NCBI GenBank assembly: GCA_947095535.1
Contig: OX352774.1
Location: 76,694,416-76,758,415 of the forward strand
Reading direction: 5' to 3'
Source of the DNA: Poecilobothrus nobilitatus
Lineage: Eukaryota > Arthropoda > Insecta > Diptera > Dolichopodidae
DNA length: 64,000 nucleotides
Made by a program: the position numbers and the translations under genes. Below are positions 11,146-23,850 of this stretch, piece after piece. Under the pieces are notes generated by a model, which had not been told where the DNA came from, did no database searches, and worked only from the letters and a program-made list of their open reading frames with translations. Numbering within the stretch: the stretch's first letter is position 1; each line of letters begins with the position of its first letter.

Positions 11146-12224
11146 TAATTAAAAAAAAAATTTATGATATTCGCCAGTGATTTTTTATATTATACAAAAA
11201 ACAGAAAAAAAAAAAAAAGAATTTTTCTTTTTTAAGATATAAATTAATTTAGTTTTTTTTTTTTTTTTTTCAAATATAAAATTTAATTAATATATAATAT
11301 AATAATAATATAAAATTAATATTTATAAGAAATTTATACATATTAAAATTTTACAAATTAACATAATATTATTAAAAATTAATTATAAATATAAAAAGAA
11401 AACAAAAAATTGAGTGTTCTGTAATTCAGGTTTTTTGTGAAATGAAATCATCATTTTTAAATTTTATTTAATTGAATTTTTATATGAATACGTGAAAAAT
11501 TATACATTAAATAAATATAACATGGAGTACCTAAAATATTTACTTAATTTTAAAAAATTGATTTATTTATAAATTATATATTGATTAAAACTGCTGTTAG
11601 ACTTTCAATATTTTCAATTCATATTTCTTCTAAATTTTCTCACTACTTTGTTACTTTTTTTTTTTTTTTTTTGAAAAACAGGAATTAACGGTTAGACGTC
11701 AGTATTTCATATTTTTTTAAAAAAAATAAAAAAATACGTTCGAAGTGTCACTTTTTTGTAAGCGTTCAAAAAAAATAATAAAATAATGATGAAAAATGGA
11801 TAGAATAGTGATGAAAAATGATTTAAGAAAGTTCCTATTTCAGTTTTTTTTCAAAAATAATATTAAGAAATAGAAAAGTAATAGTCAAAGAATAGAATAG
11901 TTAAGAAAAAGTCATATCTAACCGATAAGTAAATTTAGTGCAGTTATATTGAAGGATAACAGTGTAGTTTGATAATAACAGTGTTATTTTGCAATAATTT
12001 CTGTATTGCCGATATAATATTTTAGCCAATTTATCAACTAACATATATATCAATAAAATATATTTTTATATTTTAAAAAAATATATTTTTTTTATGAAAT
12101 ATTCCCTACGACTATACTTATATTTTTTAAAATATTTGGGAGAATTTTCTTTAATTCCATTCAATTATATACTTTAATTTAATTGCACCAAGCCGCACAT
12201 CAGTATTTATGCGAAACATTTTAC
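11146..12224. other. Probable 3' UTR of the ABCG gene, then non-coding DNA
   Basis: No further coding frame is seen. A-rich tracts follow the TAA stop. AATAAA at 11510-11515 is one possible polyadenylation signal, but this hexamer is cheap in such AT-rich DNA, so the transcript end is unknown. Confidence 0.4.
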
Positions 12225-12253
12225 CTCAAAATTATTTCATAGAAGAATAGGGG
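12225..12253 (+). repeat. 29-bp dispersed direct repeat, copy 1
   Basis: CTCAAAATTATTTCATAGAA continuing to GGGG is identical over 29 bp to 14381-14409. A G-rich run (GGGGGAGGGGGGG) continues past this copy. Confidence 0.85.
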
Positions 12254-14380
12254 GAGGGGGGGTATAAAACGTATAGTAAAATGTTACTCATATAAATACT
12301 CAAAAGCACTTGTGCAATTTTTGGGGCATTTAGATTAATACAAAATCACATTTTTTTTGAAATTTATTCTCTATTCACAATAAATTAAATTCTATTCACA
12401 ATAAATAATTGAATTACAGAACATTCAAAATGAAAATGAATAAATAATATTATTTAAAAATAGAAAATTCTTAAATTAATAAATAAAATATATTTAAATT
12501 ATTTAAGTATATGTATATATATATATATATGTACCTTTATTTTAAACAATATATTTTTATTAAGTTGCCTTACCTTTATTGTAAATATACGATACCTGAC
12601 TTTATAATTTTTTTTGTGTTTTTCGAACAAAATTTTTAATTTTAAATTAGGTAAGAACAAAAAAATAAAAAATAAACTAATTATAATTTTATTCTAAATT
12701 TTATTTTTTGTTTTTTTTTTTTTTGTTTTTTCCAAACATCTAAATAATATTTAATTATACTATATATATATATATATATGTAATTTTTATATTTGTATAT
12801 AATTACAAAAAATTATATAAGACATTATAATATATTATTAAGATTTAAAATTTTTTTTATGAGATATATACTAAAGAATTCTCAATTTTTAAACTTTAAA
12901 TAAGATACCTATAATTTTTTTTTTTTTTTTTTGAAAATTTAATTATATGATATGTTACTTGTATGTAATTTGTACATACATACGTATACTATAGATATTA
13001 CTTAAAAAATAAATTTATTAATTTAATAAAAGAAAAAAAAAAAAAAATGTTTTAAAATTAGATACTTGTATGGTGCTGACAAATTATTAAAAAAAAAAAA
13101 AAAAAAAATTTATAAGAATTAATTAAAAAAATTGTTTTTTTTTTTGTTATTTTTAAATTAAGTATTCGAATTCTTTTTAAATTTTTTAATGAACAAATAA
13201 AACATTTTCAATATTTTACAGAACAAAATAACAAATAATTGTAACCCACCAACAGATATGATATAATAAATATTCGATTATTGAACAAAATAATCTTAAT
13301 CAATATTTATAATACATTTTAAAATTCAATTACAATGTTATATTATTTATTTGATTTTAATTGTCTTTAATAGATACAAATCATAAATAACAAAATATAA
13401 TACATATAATTTATATTAATGAATAATAAAAAATTTAATTATACAATTTAAAAATTAATCGATTCCCATAATCAATTATAAAAACAAGATCATTTTAATA
13501 ATCAATCTTTTCAACTTTTACAATATTATTAAAAATGCTTACAATTTATTACTGTTGTTTATTACTTACTGTTGTCGTAAAATGAACTTTATTTAATCTA
13601 AAAAAAAAAAAAAAAAAAAAAATAATAATTCCATCACATGATCAATTTATTTCATATCAATAGAAACAAAAAAAAAAACAAAAACAAAAATCCTTTCTAT
13701 TCGAAACAATGCAGTTTTTCTATTTAAAATTTTTATACAATAAAATTTTTTTTTTTTTTGATTCTAATCTAATCTAAAATTCCTAAATAAAAAATCTTAA
13801 ATTTTAAATGTTATCGCACAGAAAATGTTTAACATTAAATCATATATAGAATTTTATTTGAAATCAAAATTTGATCGTTTTAAATAAATATAGAGTCAAC
13901 GGTAAATTATACATTTCTATATTTTATTCCAAAATAAAAATATTAGCAAGAGATTGGCTGTTTACGGAATTGTGTTTACAACGTCGCGGATATAAAGTCG
14001 CAAATTCGTAAATGTATTGTAAAAAATATTTGACAATGTATCGCGTTCAAAATTCATTTGACAATGTATCTGATACACGATTTTCGCAACTTTTGTATAT
14101 CCAGAAATTTTTTTGATACATCATAGGAATGACATATGTAATTTTTTTTTGTTTTGAAGTTCTTTGTTTATTATTTTTGTTTCAGAATTATTTTTTTGTT
14201 GTTTGAAGTTAATAAGACGAGAAATTTGCATAAAAATGGAAGACGTAACGTAAGTTAAATATAAATTTAAATAATAATATTTAACAATTATCATATGGTT
14301 TTAACTTTTGACACTTATCTGAGATAATGTGTTAAAGGTATCCTGAATTGTAAACTAAATACATTGTATTTGACATATAG
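12254..14380. other. AT-rich non-coding region
   Basis: Contains poly-A/poly-T tracts, TA microsatellites near 12505-12530 and 12762-12780, and low-complexity filler. Around 13960-14110 there is a patch with more CpG, including TTTGACAATGTATC twice (near 14029 and 14058). No supported gene. Confidence 0.5.
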
Positions 14381-14409
14381 CTCAAAATTATTTCATAGAA
14401 GAATAGGGG
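14381..14409 (+). repeat. 29-bp dispersed direct repeat, copy 2
   Basis: Identical to 12225-12253. The flanking sequences do not match, so this is a short shared fragment rather than a large duplication. Confidence 0.85.
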
Positions 14410-15060
14410 AATAATTCCGAAGACACCCATTCTATATATTTAAAACAGTAAACACAATTTCGAACATTATCGAAAAATTCCCGACAATTTCAACAAAACA
14501 AAAATTCGCTTATTTACTGACAATTTTGATAATCGACATCCAACTAAAACTTCAGTGTCATCAAAATTATGTTATTTTAAATACATTTTTGCTGATGGTC
14601 GAATTTAACACTTATCGCTAAGCATCAAAAATTAAAAACCTTCTATATTTTGAATAAACAACTATATAGGTGTGTACTTTTATTTTTCATTTCGCTACAA
14701 ATTAATTGTTTTATTTGATCAAAGATATTTTGAGCGAAGCGAATTTCGTTGGGAGTCGATTTTCGATAGTCAAAATTGTGTTTAGTACTTTAGAGATTAA
14801 TTTAGAAATTAATTAAAAAAAATATTTTAAAAATACCTTTTAAATATTGGACTTTAACATTTAATTTATATATTTTTATATAAATATATATGTATTTTTT
14901 TACTAAGTAGATAAAAACTAGAAATTCTTAAAATATTTTTTTTTGATCATATAAAAATGTATTTATTTAATTAATGCCCCCCATAAATAATTATTCGTTA
15001 ACACTTTAATTTATTTATTGCATTTAAAATTACTAAATTAATTGCAGATTAAAATATGTA

Positions 15061-15098
<38 letters not shown>

Positions 15099-15339
15099 AA
15101 GATATATAATTATATACAGTAATTTTGTAATAAATTTTTAAAAAATTCTAAAGCAAATCAAAAGGTTAAAATAATTTTGTTGTAATAAAATTCGGTGGGA
15201 GCGTGTCATATACCGGTATTTTATTTGCCTATGTAGTGTCATTTTACTGTATTTTTTGTAAGTTGTCTGTATTAGCATTTAATTGTATTTTATTTACCGG
15301 TATTTTATTTTAGTATTTTTCATTTGATTATATGTAAAA
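14410..15339. other. AT-rich non-coding region with a TA microsatellite
   Basis: No gene is seen. TA repeats occupy about 15059-15115. Confidence 0.55.
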
Positions 15340-15640
15340 TATATAATGAGCGGGATAAAAATTGGTTACAAAATCAAAGTCAATAATTTGTTTAGCAGGG
15401 ATTTTGTGACGACAGCCACCACTATTTAAAATGATTTGTTGTTGAAATATGTGGGTGGAATATATAATTAGGATTGATTTTAAAGTTGCTTACAAATGAA
15501 ACCCAGTGAAATGAAATACAATCAATTAAAATACAGGCAAATAAAATATAGTTAAAAGATGAAAATGTGTCATACAACCAAATAAAATACAGTCTTGTGA
15601 TATAATCAAAATTCGACACAATCTTGTGATAGTAACCCAA
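15340..15640 (+). repeat. Dispersed repeat family 'GGTTACAAAATCA', copy 1
   Basis: Contains TTGGTTACAAAATCAAAGTC, then TTTGTTTAGCAGGGATTTTG and a GACAGCCACCACTATTT segment, then several AAATAAAATACAGT-like units. The same order recurs at 23220-23500 and, degraded, at 34640-34925. I do not recognise it. The open frame on the minus strand here is a product of the repeat. Confidence 0.6.
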
Positions 15641-17176
15641 ATTCGATGTAAGTAATTTTCGATTTAGAATATTATAATACCTAATAGTTAAATATTTTCA
15701 ATTCAATAAAATTATATTCTGTAATATAACGCATGGGGTTCCAGTAATCTAATTTTTGCTTTGATGATGCATATACTTACTACAGGGTGTGCTAACTTAG
15801 AACTGACTAATTTGAAATACTTATAATTTTTTTATTTTTCAAGTTTTTTATTTTATTTTTTCTTTAAATGAACGTATAAATTATTAAATTTTTTTTAAGG
15901 TAAGTGTGAAAAATGACATACTTTAAATGGCTTCCATTTTCCTGTTGGCAGTTAATAGCTCTTTTTAAGACATTTTGCGTATATATGTACATATATAAAA
16001 TTAAATTGATAGGACTTTTTTCTTTTAATTTCAATAAAGCACAAGATAGTATTTAATTTTCTCGTAAATAGTAAAAGTTATAATTTTAATAAATAAGAAA
16101 CTATGATAAAAATCATATGTTAATAACGTTTTTTTATACAAAAATTACAGTTATTTAAAAAAAAAAAAACATTGAAAATATCTATGTATATATATTTCGA
16201 CTTTAAAATCTTATAACTATTTAACTATTAATGTTTGGAAAAGGTTTTGCTATGTATCGGATCCATACCTAAACGAATCTTTTATGATGAACAGAGGCGA
16301 AAATTGTGCTTTGAAGGCCGTTATCTCAGAAACTGTTTATATGCCTGTCAAAAAGGTAAAAAAGTTAAAGATAACTTTAAAAACAAAACTTTTTATTTTC
16401 TATCGAAAAACATCTTGTAATTCCAAAAATCATCCTTGAAATGAAATTAATTAATAAATTGTAATATAATTTTTGCCTAATTAATTTTGAATCGCATTTA
16501 AATTCGAATAAAATAATTTTCGAATTAATCACGTTTTGATACAATGCTTCATAGGGTACCAGAAATGATTTTTTTTTTTGTTTTTTTTTTTATTATTCCT
16601 TATGTTTCAAAGTTCAATATTCTTTTTGTTTTTTTTCATTCTTATCTTAATTTTATTGTTCTAATCGGTTATAATATATTATGGTATTCCTTTATTTTTT
16701 TTAATTCTATTTTGAACAAAATAAGCTTTAACTGAATTTTTCTGTCCTTCTTTTTTTTTTTAATTTTATATAAATTTAAATTATACTATGTGAAATTAAA
16801 GATTTTTAAATCAGAACATTTTCAAAAAGATAATAAAAATAATTTATGAATATTTTTGCATCAAAATTTTTAAGAAAATTTAATGTAAAAAAAAAAAATT
16901 GTGAAAAAACTAGAGACATTTTCTTGAATTTCAAGGGAAACCCTTATAATTAAGAAAATTGTATAACGTATGTAAAAATATAATGAACACGGAGCTTGCA
17001 TTGTCTTTTTTTTTACACTCTTACTTTAAAACAAATTGGCACAGTTTTCAAAAATAGCAAATTTTTAATTTTCGACCGACCGATTATAGCTTTTAAAATG
17101 GGGGAGGGGGGGGAAGAGGCATAACATTTTTTTCCGAAATTTATATACCAATTCAATTCACTCTATAAATCAAAAG
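15641..17176. other. AT-rich non-coding region
   Basis: No supported gene. A CAGGGTGTGCTAACTTAG string near 15784 resembles the end of an inverted-repeat transposon, but no partner was found. The open frame at 16235-16420 has an ordinary amino acid mix but no recognisable motif and no codon signal; I treat it as chance or transposon remnant. Confidence 0.45.
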
Positions 17177-17360
17177 TTCTGCCTCCCTGTACTATCCTCT
17201 CCTATACCCACTGCATATAGCCTATATACTGCGTTAGCAGTTAGAGATTTCATTCCATTATGTAAAATTTCTGCATCCCTATACTATCCTCTCCTATACC
17301 CACTGCATATAGCCAATATACTGCGTTAGCAGTTAGGGATTTCATTCCGTTATATTAGCT
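17177..17360 (+). repeat. 92-bp tandem duplication
   Basis: Two units, 17177-17268 and 17269-17360, share CCTCTCCTATACCCACTGCA and GCGTTAGCAGTTAG with a few substitutions. Sequence just downstream (AAGTGGGTTGAGTTAGTAAG, about 17371-17390) also occurs inverted near 47950-47985, so this belongs to a dispersed family. Confidence 0.85.
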
Positions 17361-17460
17361 AACGAGGGAAGTGGGTTGAGTTAGTAAGAATCTGCCGCTA
17401 CCAATATTCCCATCATTCCCTTCATTCCATTCATAGATATTCTTGATGTCTTTTGAAAAT
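17361..17460 (+). repeat. Dispersed repeat related to 47.9 kb (plus orientation)
   Basis: TATTAGCTAACGAGGGAAG, TTAGTAAGAATCTGCCGCTACC and the following C-rich part match the reverse complement of 47890-48000. It is probably part of a transposon tail; the class is unknown. Confidence 0.6.
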
Positions 17461-19953
17461 TCCCATATCCCTTAAGAAAATTTTTTTTTTAAAATCGACA
17501 TTTTTTTTTCTTTATCTTCAACAACCTTTCCTTTTATAAAGTATCTTTAGTTTTAATTTTAAAATTGAAACAAAGAAATTCTGCCTTGTCTTTGATCATA
17601 AAATATTGAATCTTTTTTAGTATCATTCTGTTTAATATGTATATGTATAAAACTTTCTGTGCTTAAACTGAAATAAAATAAAATCTTACATTGGCTAAGG
17701 AGAGATAGGTAAGAATACCAATGCGGAAACATTGAATTCAGAAATGGGATTTTTAATATTTGTAAGTATTCAGTAATTTCACTTTTTTAACTGTAATTTG
17801 TATAACGATACAAAAAATTTAATCCATCAATTTTTTTTTATTTCTGTTTTTATATGCGTTGTTTTCCTATATTTTATGTAAAATCATAGATAGATTAGAC
17901 CACAAAGTTGACACCTTCTTATTATAATACATAAGAATAAAACATAATATATTAAATAATTAGTCGTAAATTAAAATAAAAATATTTATTATAAAATAAT
18001 TGGACTTTAGTAATATGCACACGAATTCTGATAACATTTAAATAGAATTTTTGTTGACCCACATAAATAGTTGATAAATACTTTTTTATTTTTTTTTAAT
18101 TAGAAAAGAAAAAAAAACATTTTCAAAAATAAGATTACAAAAAGCTCAAAAATATTACTTCAAATAAAATTCACTCGAAATTATGACTCGTTCACTGTTA
18201 TCAGTTTTATACATATTTTAAAATAAAATCTTCTATCAAATATTTGAAGCTTTTAGAAGAAATTAAGAAATTAAAAATTTTAAAAAGAGTTAAAGTAATT
18301 TCCTAGTATTAAAAAACAAAAAAACAGTGATAGTATTTAAAAGAATTAGTTTTTACTTGGTTGAATTTAATTTTTTATTAAAAAAAAAATTTTTTTCTAC
18401 ATCCGGAAGGATCTTTAAAAAACGGTCAAAAATTTTAAGTCAACTTAATAGTGGGGAATTTTTACTCCCTAAAACCACTTTTCCCGTAGCTATTATAATG
18501 GATCCTAATTTCAAAACAGCAGTATAATGGCTGAGGAAAAGGTTGATGAAATTGAAGGGAATAAAGAAGATACATTTTGAATTTTATTGTTGTTATTATT
18601 TGAATCTTTAAGAATAATCAAAAAGATGTGGTCTTCCCAAAAAAGTTTTCCATTTATTTTCATCGCTAAGATTTTTAAGAATTAAGAATCTTTAATAATT
18701 ACAATTCCAAAATTTGGCAGAAAAATATTTGGCAAAATGTGACTTTATTTTGTTGATTACAGGCAACTCTGTTGACGCATACTATTTACTTAAGTATTGT
18801 AAGATAAAACAATTGGTTTGTAGTTGAAATTAGAAGGAATGCTTTAGTCACCTTCTTTTTTTGTGGTTAGTTGGACGTAAACTACTTTGCATGAGGATGG
18901 GTAAGTACTTAAAGTGTTAGTGGTAATGAAATGAAAATATATAATTAAATGAAAATTTTAAGAAAAATTCTTATAATTAGACAAATATATTATGTACATG
19001 ATACCAAACATGATGATGATTTATTTAGTAATATCGTAATCTTTATATTTATGAGGAATAATCTCAGGCTAATGATTTATTTCTAATTTAGGGACAATTT
19101 ATTTCACAGAAAAAATTCAAAGATAAATTACCAATTTTGATACATACATATTTATGTAAATATAATTCAATGCTTTTTATTGCCTTTCTAAAAATAAAGA
19201 TCTTTAAAACCTTTGATTTTAAATACTATCTTGTTTTCTTGTAAAATTCTTTTAAAAACATTTAGTTTTACATATGTGGTATGTGGTAGCATATAATGAC
19301 ATTCTTTAAGCTAAGCATTTCATAATAATTTATCTAAAAAATTTAGCTAGGACAAAAATATTTGAACCGCCCCTGTTCTTATAGTTAATACTTTGAGAAA
19401 GTAATATTTAATATTAAACATTTCATATCTTAAATATACTTCCAAATATGTGAATAACGACAATAAAATACAGTGAAATCTATGAATTGTGGGATAACCC
19501 ATATTTATGTGGTATTAACCATTAGATCCATATAGGTTAGACAATCTAAATGGCTCTGCAGAAATTTGTTCTTAGATTTAGATTCAAAAAAATTAAAGAA
19601 AAAAGATTTATTTAATACTTTTAATTAGATCGCTTTGACTAATTGGACTAATGGAATTTTATAACTCAAACTTAACTCACTTCCCTCCATTCTGTTAAAT
19701 TTAAATTTAATATAAGTTCGATAACAATGCATAATTTTAATATTATTCATGGTGCTAAAAAACACAACACCATCACCTATCACGCATTTATATTTCATAA
19801 ATTAATTTTTTTTTTTTTGCAGTACCAGGTATGATGCGCATTTTCATCTATATTGAAGAAGAACATTATTTTTTTACTTTTGAGTTCATTTAATAAAGTT
19901 TTAACTTTTAATCATTTTTAATTGCATTTTTATTTTTATTAATAGAAAATTTC
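17461..19953. other. Non-coding region with scattered repeat remnants
   Basis: At 17690-17735 a GGAGAGATAGGTAAGAATACC...ATGCGGAAACATTGAA block is shared with 48050-48080. An 18327-18527 open frame ends with the peptide PVAIIMDPNFKTAV, which faintly recalls the DPRFK region of hAT transposases, but that is too short to call. No gene is supported. Confidence 0.4.
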
Positions 19954-20600
19954 GTGAAAACCGAAAAATTAAATTCACTTCACGTTAACACTTTAATGTT
20001 TTTCGTTGCTCAAAAATTATATATTGCTTTATTTTTATTTCAAAACAAGGAAGAGTGCAGTAGTAGGACTATGTCAATTCTGGGATACCCGTATGAACAG
20101 AATATGTGTATTTCGATCAAATTGGATCATATTTTACAAAATTTCAGATGTTTTACTTAATTAAGTACCGAGATCTATTTATATAAATGATGGACAACTA
20201 GTCTAACCTGTTGCCCCCAAACAACCACTTTTTACAGAAGTTATTGCTATGAAACTTGATGATCTTTTATAAGATTTGAGACGCCTATAGCTTAATTATG
20301 TTCCAATATAAGCAAGCTACCTGAACCTACTGCTCTAATACAACTAAGTGTTACAAAAGTTGCTAGCATGCATCTTTTCACAAAATTCTAATAAAGCTTC
20401 AATAGACACTGAGTTATTTACATATAAAGAAAGAAATTGTATGGTAGATACTCGAACTTAGCGGCCGAATTTGCTTAATTTAAATAGCGAAACTAACAAT
20501 TTTACAAAAGTGCTTTACAATGGGTACCTGTGATTTATCTCAAATATTCCAGCCGATAAAAATTAACTGTAAATTTCAGAAATAATCTCTTCTTTCTTAG
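19954..20600 (+). repeat. Dispersed repeat family B, copy 1
   Basis: Contains GAAGAGTGCAGTAGTAGGAC, GGGATACCCGTATGA, then repeated modules reading roughly TTACAGAAGTTATTGCTATGAAACTT and CAAGCTACCTGAACC. The same modules in the same order lie at 40560-41105. The module style (GATACCCGTATGA, then a series of CTACCTGAACCTGTTG lines) resembles transposon-linked repeats seen in several insects; the class is not identified. The short open frames here are not genes. Confidence 0.65.
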
Positions 20601-21754
20601 TTGAACAATTAACTAGAAAAGCCGTATTTCATCAACTCAAATGTAGGGGTTTAAAAAAAGTGAAAATGTATCTACAAGCAAATGATAGATTATGGCACCT
20701 CAACAAATTAATCTGCTAATCTTCTTTTAGATGAATAAATGTGTAATACAAGCTTAAAATATGCGAATAGCCTTGCTATTGAGAAATTAGGACAAATGTT
20801 AATGTTAGAGGTTCAAGAATGATCAAAATTGAGAATTTATTCATGCCAATCAAAGGTTAGAGAATTTAAAATCAGATTTATATTGATTTTTAAAGTTAAA
20901 AAAAAGGTGATATAATCTTTACCACAAGAAAATTTTTTATAACAACAACAACTCTTTTATTTTCCATTTAAGAAATCATGTTAAAAAGAAAATTTTTAAA
21001 TTTTCGTAGAGACACACACACACACACACACACACACCTATTTTGATTTATTATAAAATTTAGATCTTAATTTTCTTGTTATCAGTCATCGAACGTGTTT
21101 TGAAATTTTCTATTTAAACAAAAGGAAAATATTTATTACTTATTTTTTAAATTTTTTCCACAAAAATTTTTTTCTTTCTTATACTGATAAAAAATAAAAT
21201 TTTTTTAAAGAACCCTAAAATAACATTATGTATCCCGCATACTCTTACCAAAATGTTTTCTAATTTTATTTGACAATAAATTTGGCACGTGCCTTTTAGA
21301 GCTCATCAAAAATAACAAAAATAAAAACAATTGATGTGCATATCCTTTTTATTCATTACACAAAACTCTAAATAAAGACCTAAAATTAGGAGTAGAGAAT
21401 TTTGGAATACCTTCTTTATGATGGATATTAGATAGGGAAATAACACCTTAAATCTTATCCTTTAAGAATTATAAAGATTAAAAGAAATATAATGAAGATG
21501 AATGTATGCGTATTAAAACAAAAAATTATTTTTATAAAATTTGTTTTATTTGTAGTAAAATATATTTTGATTTATATTTGGGTTCTGATTCTATATATCA
21601 TATATAGCTTCACATAATGGGCGGCACATTGAATATGAGCAGATATTTCACATTAATAAAATTCTCTTTACAATATTTTCATCCTTTGTTATTAAACTTA
21701 CAATTTAAATAAAATTAAAATCATATCCGTTTTGCCTAATCTTACAGTTTTTTT
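20601..21754. other. Non-coding region
   Basis: No gene. It contains an AC microsatellite (see 21012) and a LINE-free, AT-rich filler. Confidence 0.5.
21012..21037. repeat. (AC)13 microsatellite
   Basis: A pure ACACAC run of 26 bp, the longest uninterrupted AC tract in the window. Confidence 0.9.
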
Positions 21755-21870
21755 TTTTTCCTTTCCACTTCCATAAGGAGCAATGGGCATGAAGTTTTAA
21801 TTCATTGATTATTCATATTTGAAACAGATTCAGTTTTACTAAGCCGTTCATTAAATAAACGTAAATCCTT
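21755..21870 (+). repeat. Dispersed repeat pair with 58.43 kb
   Basis: TTTCCACTTCCATAAGGAGC, GGGCATGAAG, TGATTATTCATATTTGA and ATTCAGTTT occur here, and in the same order at 58430-58560. Too short to classify. Confidence 0.6.
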
Positions 21871-23219
21871 AATTTTTTACTTGACAATCATTAATTTATA
21901 TTATATAGCATTCATAAACTATATACGTAGGATTTATTATCTTTATCAAGTATATATATATACATATATAGTTACAGTTTATTCCGACAAAAATATCTTT
22001 TTTCAAATTCTCGAGAGTTTAGCCAATATTTATGTTTTGGATTTCCCAAGAAATTTTTTTTGAATTCTAAACAAAATTTTTAAGAATTTCGAAAATTTAA
22101 ACTAAAATTTTTTTTTTAATTCATTTGTCATTTTATCGATTTAATTTAAATTGGACAATTGAACAAACAAACACAGCAAAGAATATTTTCGCTTGATTAT
22201 GATCAGTAAAACTTGCTTCGTTATAAAATAAAGTAGCGATGGCGAAAATCTTTTTACGGCCGAACGAATATCCAATATTTTTGTTCAATACGTTATGTAC
22301 TGAAACTTCCAAAACTCAAAAAAATAATTAAATCTTTGATTTCACTAATTAAATTCCATCAATAACTTTTCACAAGATGAAGATGATTTTTTTCGCTTCA
22401 TCTTCAAGTTTTATATTTTTATAGTATATAACAAAATTTTTAGAAAACACCTTTCAATAAAAATGAAAAAAAGGAAGTTATTTCTAAAATATTTTTGGGA
22501 GATACTGACAACGGCCAAGACCCACGAATGTAATAATAATATAAAATTTATGAATAGATCAACTATTATATAAACTAACTTAAGACAATCTAAAGTAAAC
22601 TAAAACGTAACTTTATTAACTATACTATATATTGTTAGTCGATGTGCAAGAGTATTTAATGCTCCATGGATTTAAATCTCTTTGATGTACTTGCCTATAG
22701 CTAGACCTAATTTAAAATAAGCTAATCAAGCATATAGTCCTTTTTACAAGATTAAAGGTTTGAATGTAGGGAATCAACTTCCGTGGATTAACCCATTGGT
22801 TTTGTCACCATAAGAATACAGTTTAAACCTATTACATCTGAATACCCTTTTAGAAACAATATGAAGTTGCGTAAATTGTGTTTTAAACCGCAAATTGCTT
22901 AAAGGTAATATTTTGTCTCCTCAACTACTGAATAATGTTAAATTTTGTTCTAATTCTCGGTTGAGATTTAACAGAATGATGTTTTTTTTTCACTCTACCA
23001 AAACAATCTCTAAAGAATAATCTTTATTTGAATCGTTGACTTTTGTGCGACGATATTTTTGAATACGTAGATAAAGAATATTTTTATTCTTTTACTTACT
23101 TTAATAATTTTCTTTAATTTATTATAAGAGTATATATATTTTACATAATTATTTGTCTTTGTTTAACACTTTTTAAAGCAATTAAAATATTTATACTGTA
23201 AAAATATGTATGAAGAAGA
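21871..23219. other. AT-rich non-coding region
   Basis: No gene or recognisable element. A TATATATATACATATATA run is near 21950-21970. Confidence 0.5.
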
Positions 23220-23500
23220 TAAAATTAGAGTGGATTCTGTAAGGACTTGGTTTCAAAATCGAGGGTTTTAATAATTGATTTAGCGGGGGTTTGGAGGCGA
23301 CAGTCCTCACTATTTGAAATATGTAAGTAAAATGAAGATTTTTGGAGGAATATAGAGTTGGTTGCAAAATCACAGTTATACATCTTCTACAGAATATAAC
23401 TAAAAGTTAAATGATATCCAGTTGATGGAAATACAATTTAATGACATTCAGTTAAATAAAATACATTCTTATAATAGTAACCTCTGATAGATTTTTTTTT
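23220..23500 (+). repeat. Dispersed repeat family 'GGTTACAAAATCA', copy 2
   Basis: Shares with 15340-15640 the segments TTGGTTTCAAAATCGAGG, TTAGCGGGGGTTTGGAGGCG, ACAGTCCTCACTATTTGAAA and the AAATAAAATACATTCTTATAATAGTAACC tail. The open frame on the opposite strand is a by-product. Confidence 0.6.
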
Positions 23501-23679
23501 TAGGAATTGTAAGTTTTCGTCTACGAATTTTAAATTTCACCTTCTTATATTTAAGGCTAAATTCAGAATTATAACCATCATTATATTACCATTACAATCA
23601 TGATTATCATCTTGACCAATTACAACCAAACTTACTACATAAACAACAACATAAATATCATCCACAAAAAACTTTATGC

Positions 23680-23850
23680 CAAATATCCTATGTGCCGACA
23701 AGATTTTATGCGAAGTGTCCCATTAGCATAAATGGAATCTTGTTAAATATCTTATATTTTATGTCAACTGGCTTTATGCTAAAAGTATTTTTCTCATAAA
23801 ACTGTTTATGCCAGTAGTTTTTTTCAGAAATACATTTATGGTAACTGTCA
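23680..23850. repeat. Cluster of TTTATGCC / GCATAAA motifs
   Basis: Within about 170 bp, CTTTATGCC, TTTATGCG, AGCATAAAT, TTTATGTC, CTTTATGCT, TTTATGCC and TTTATGGT recur at irregular spacing on both strands. It looks like a degenerate minisatellite or transposon sub-terminal repeat. Confidence 0.55.

Noticed and set aside
18327..18527. Possible hAT transposase remnant from the peptide MDPNFKTAV
   Set aside because: Only a few residues match, with no catalytic motif, no terminal repeats and no supporting neighbours.
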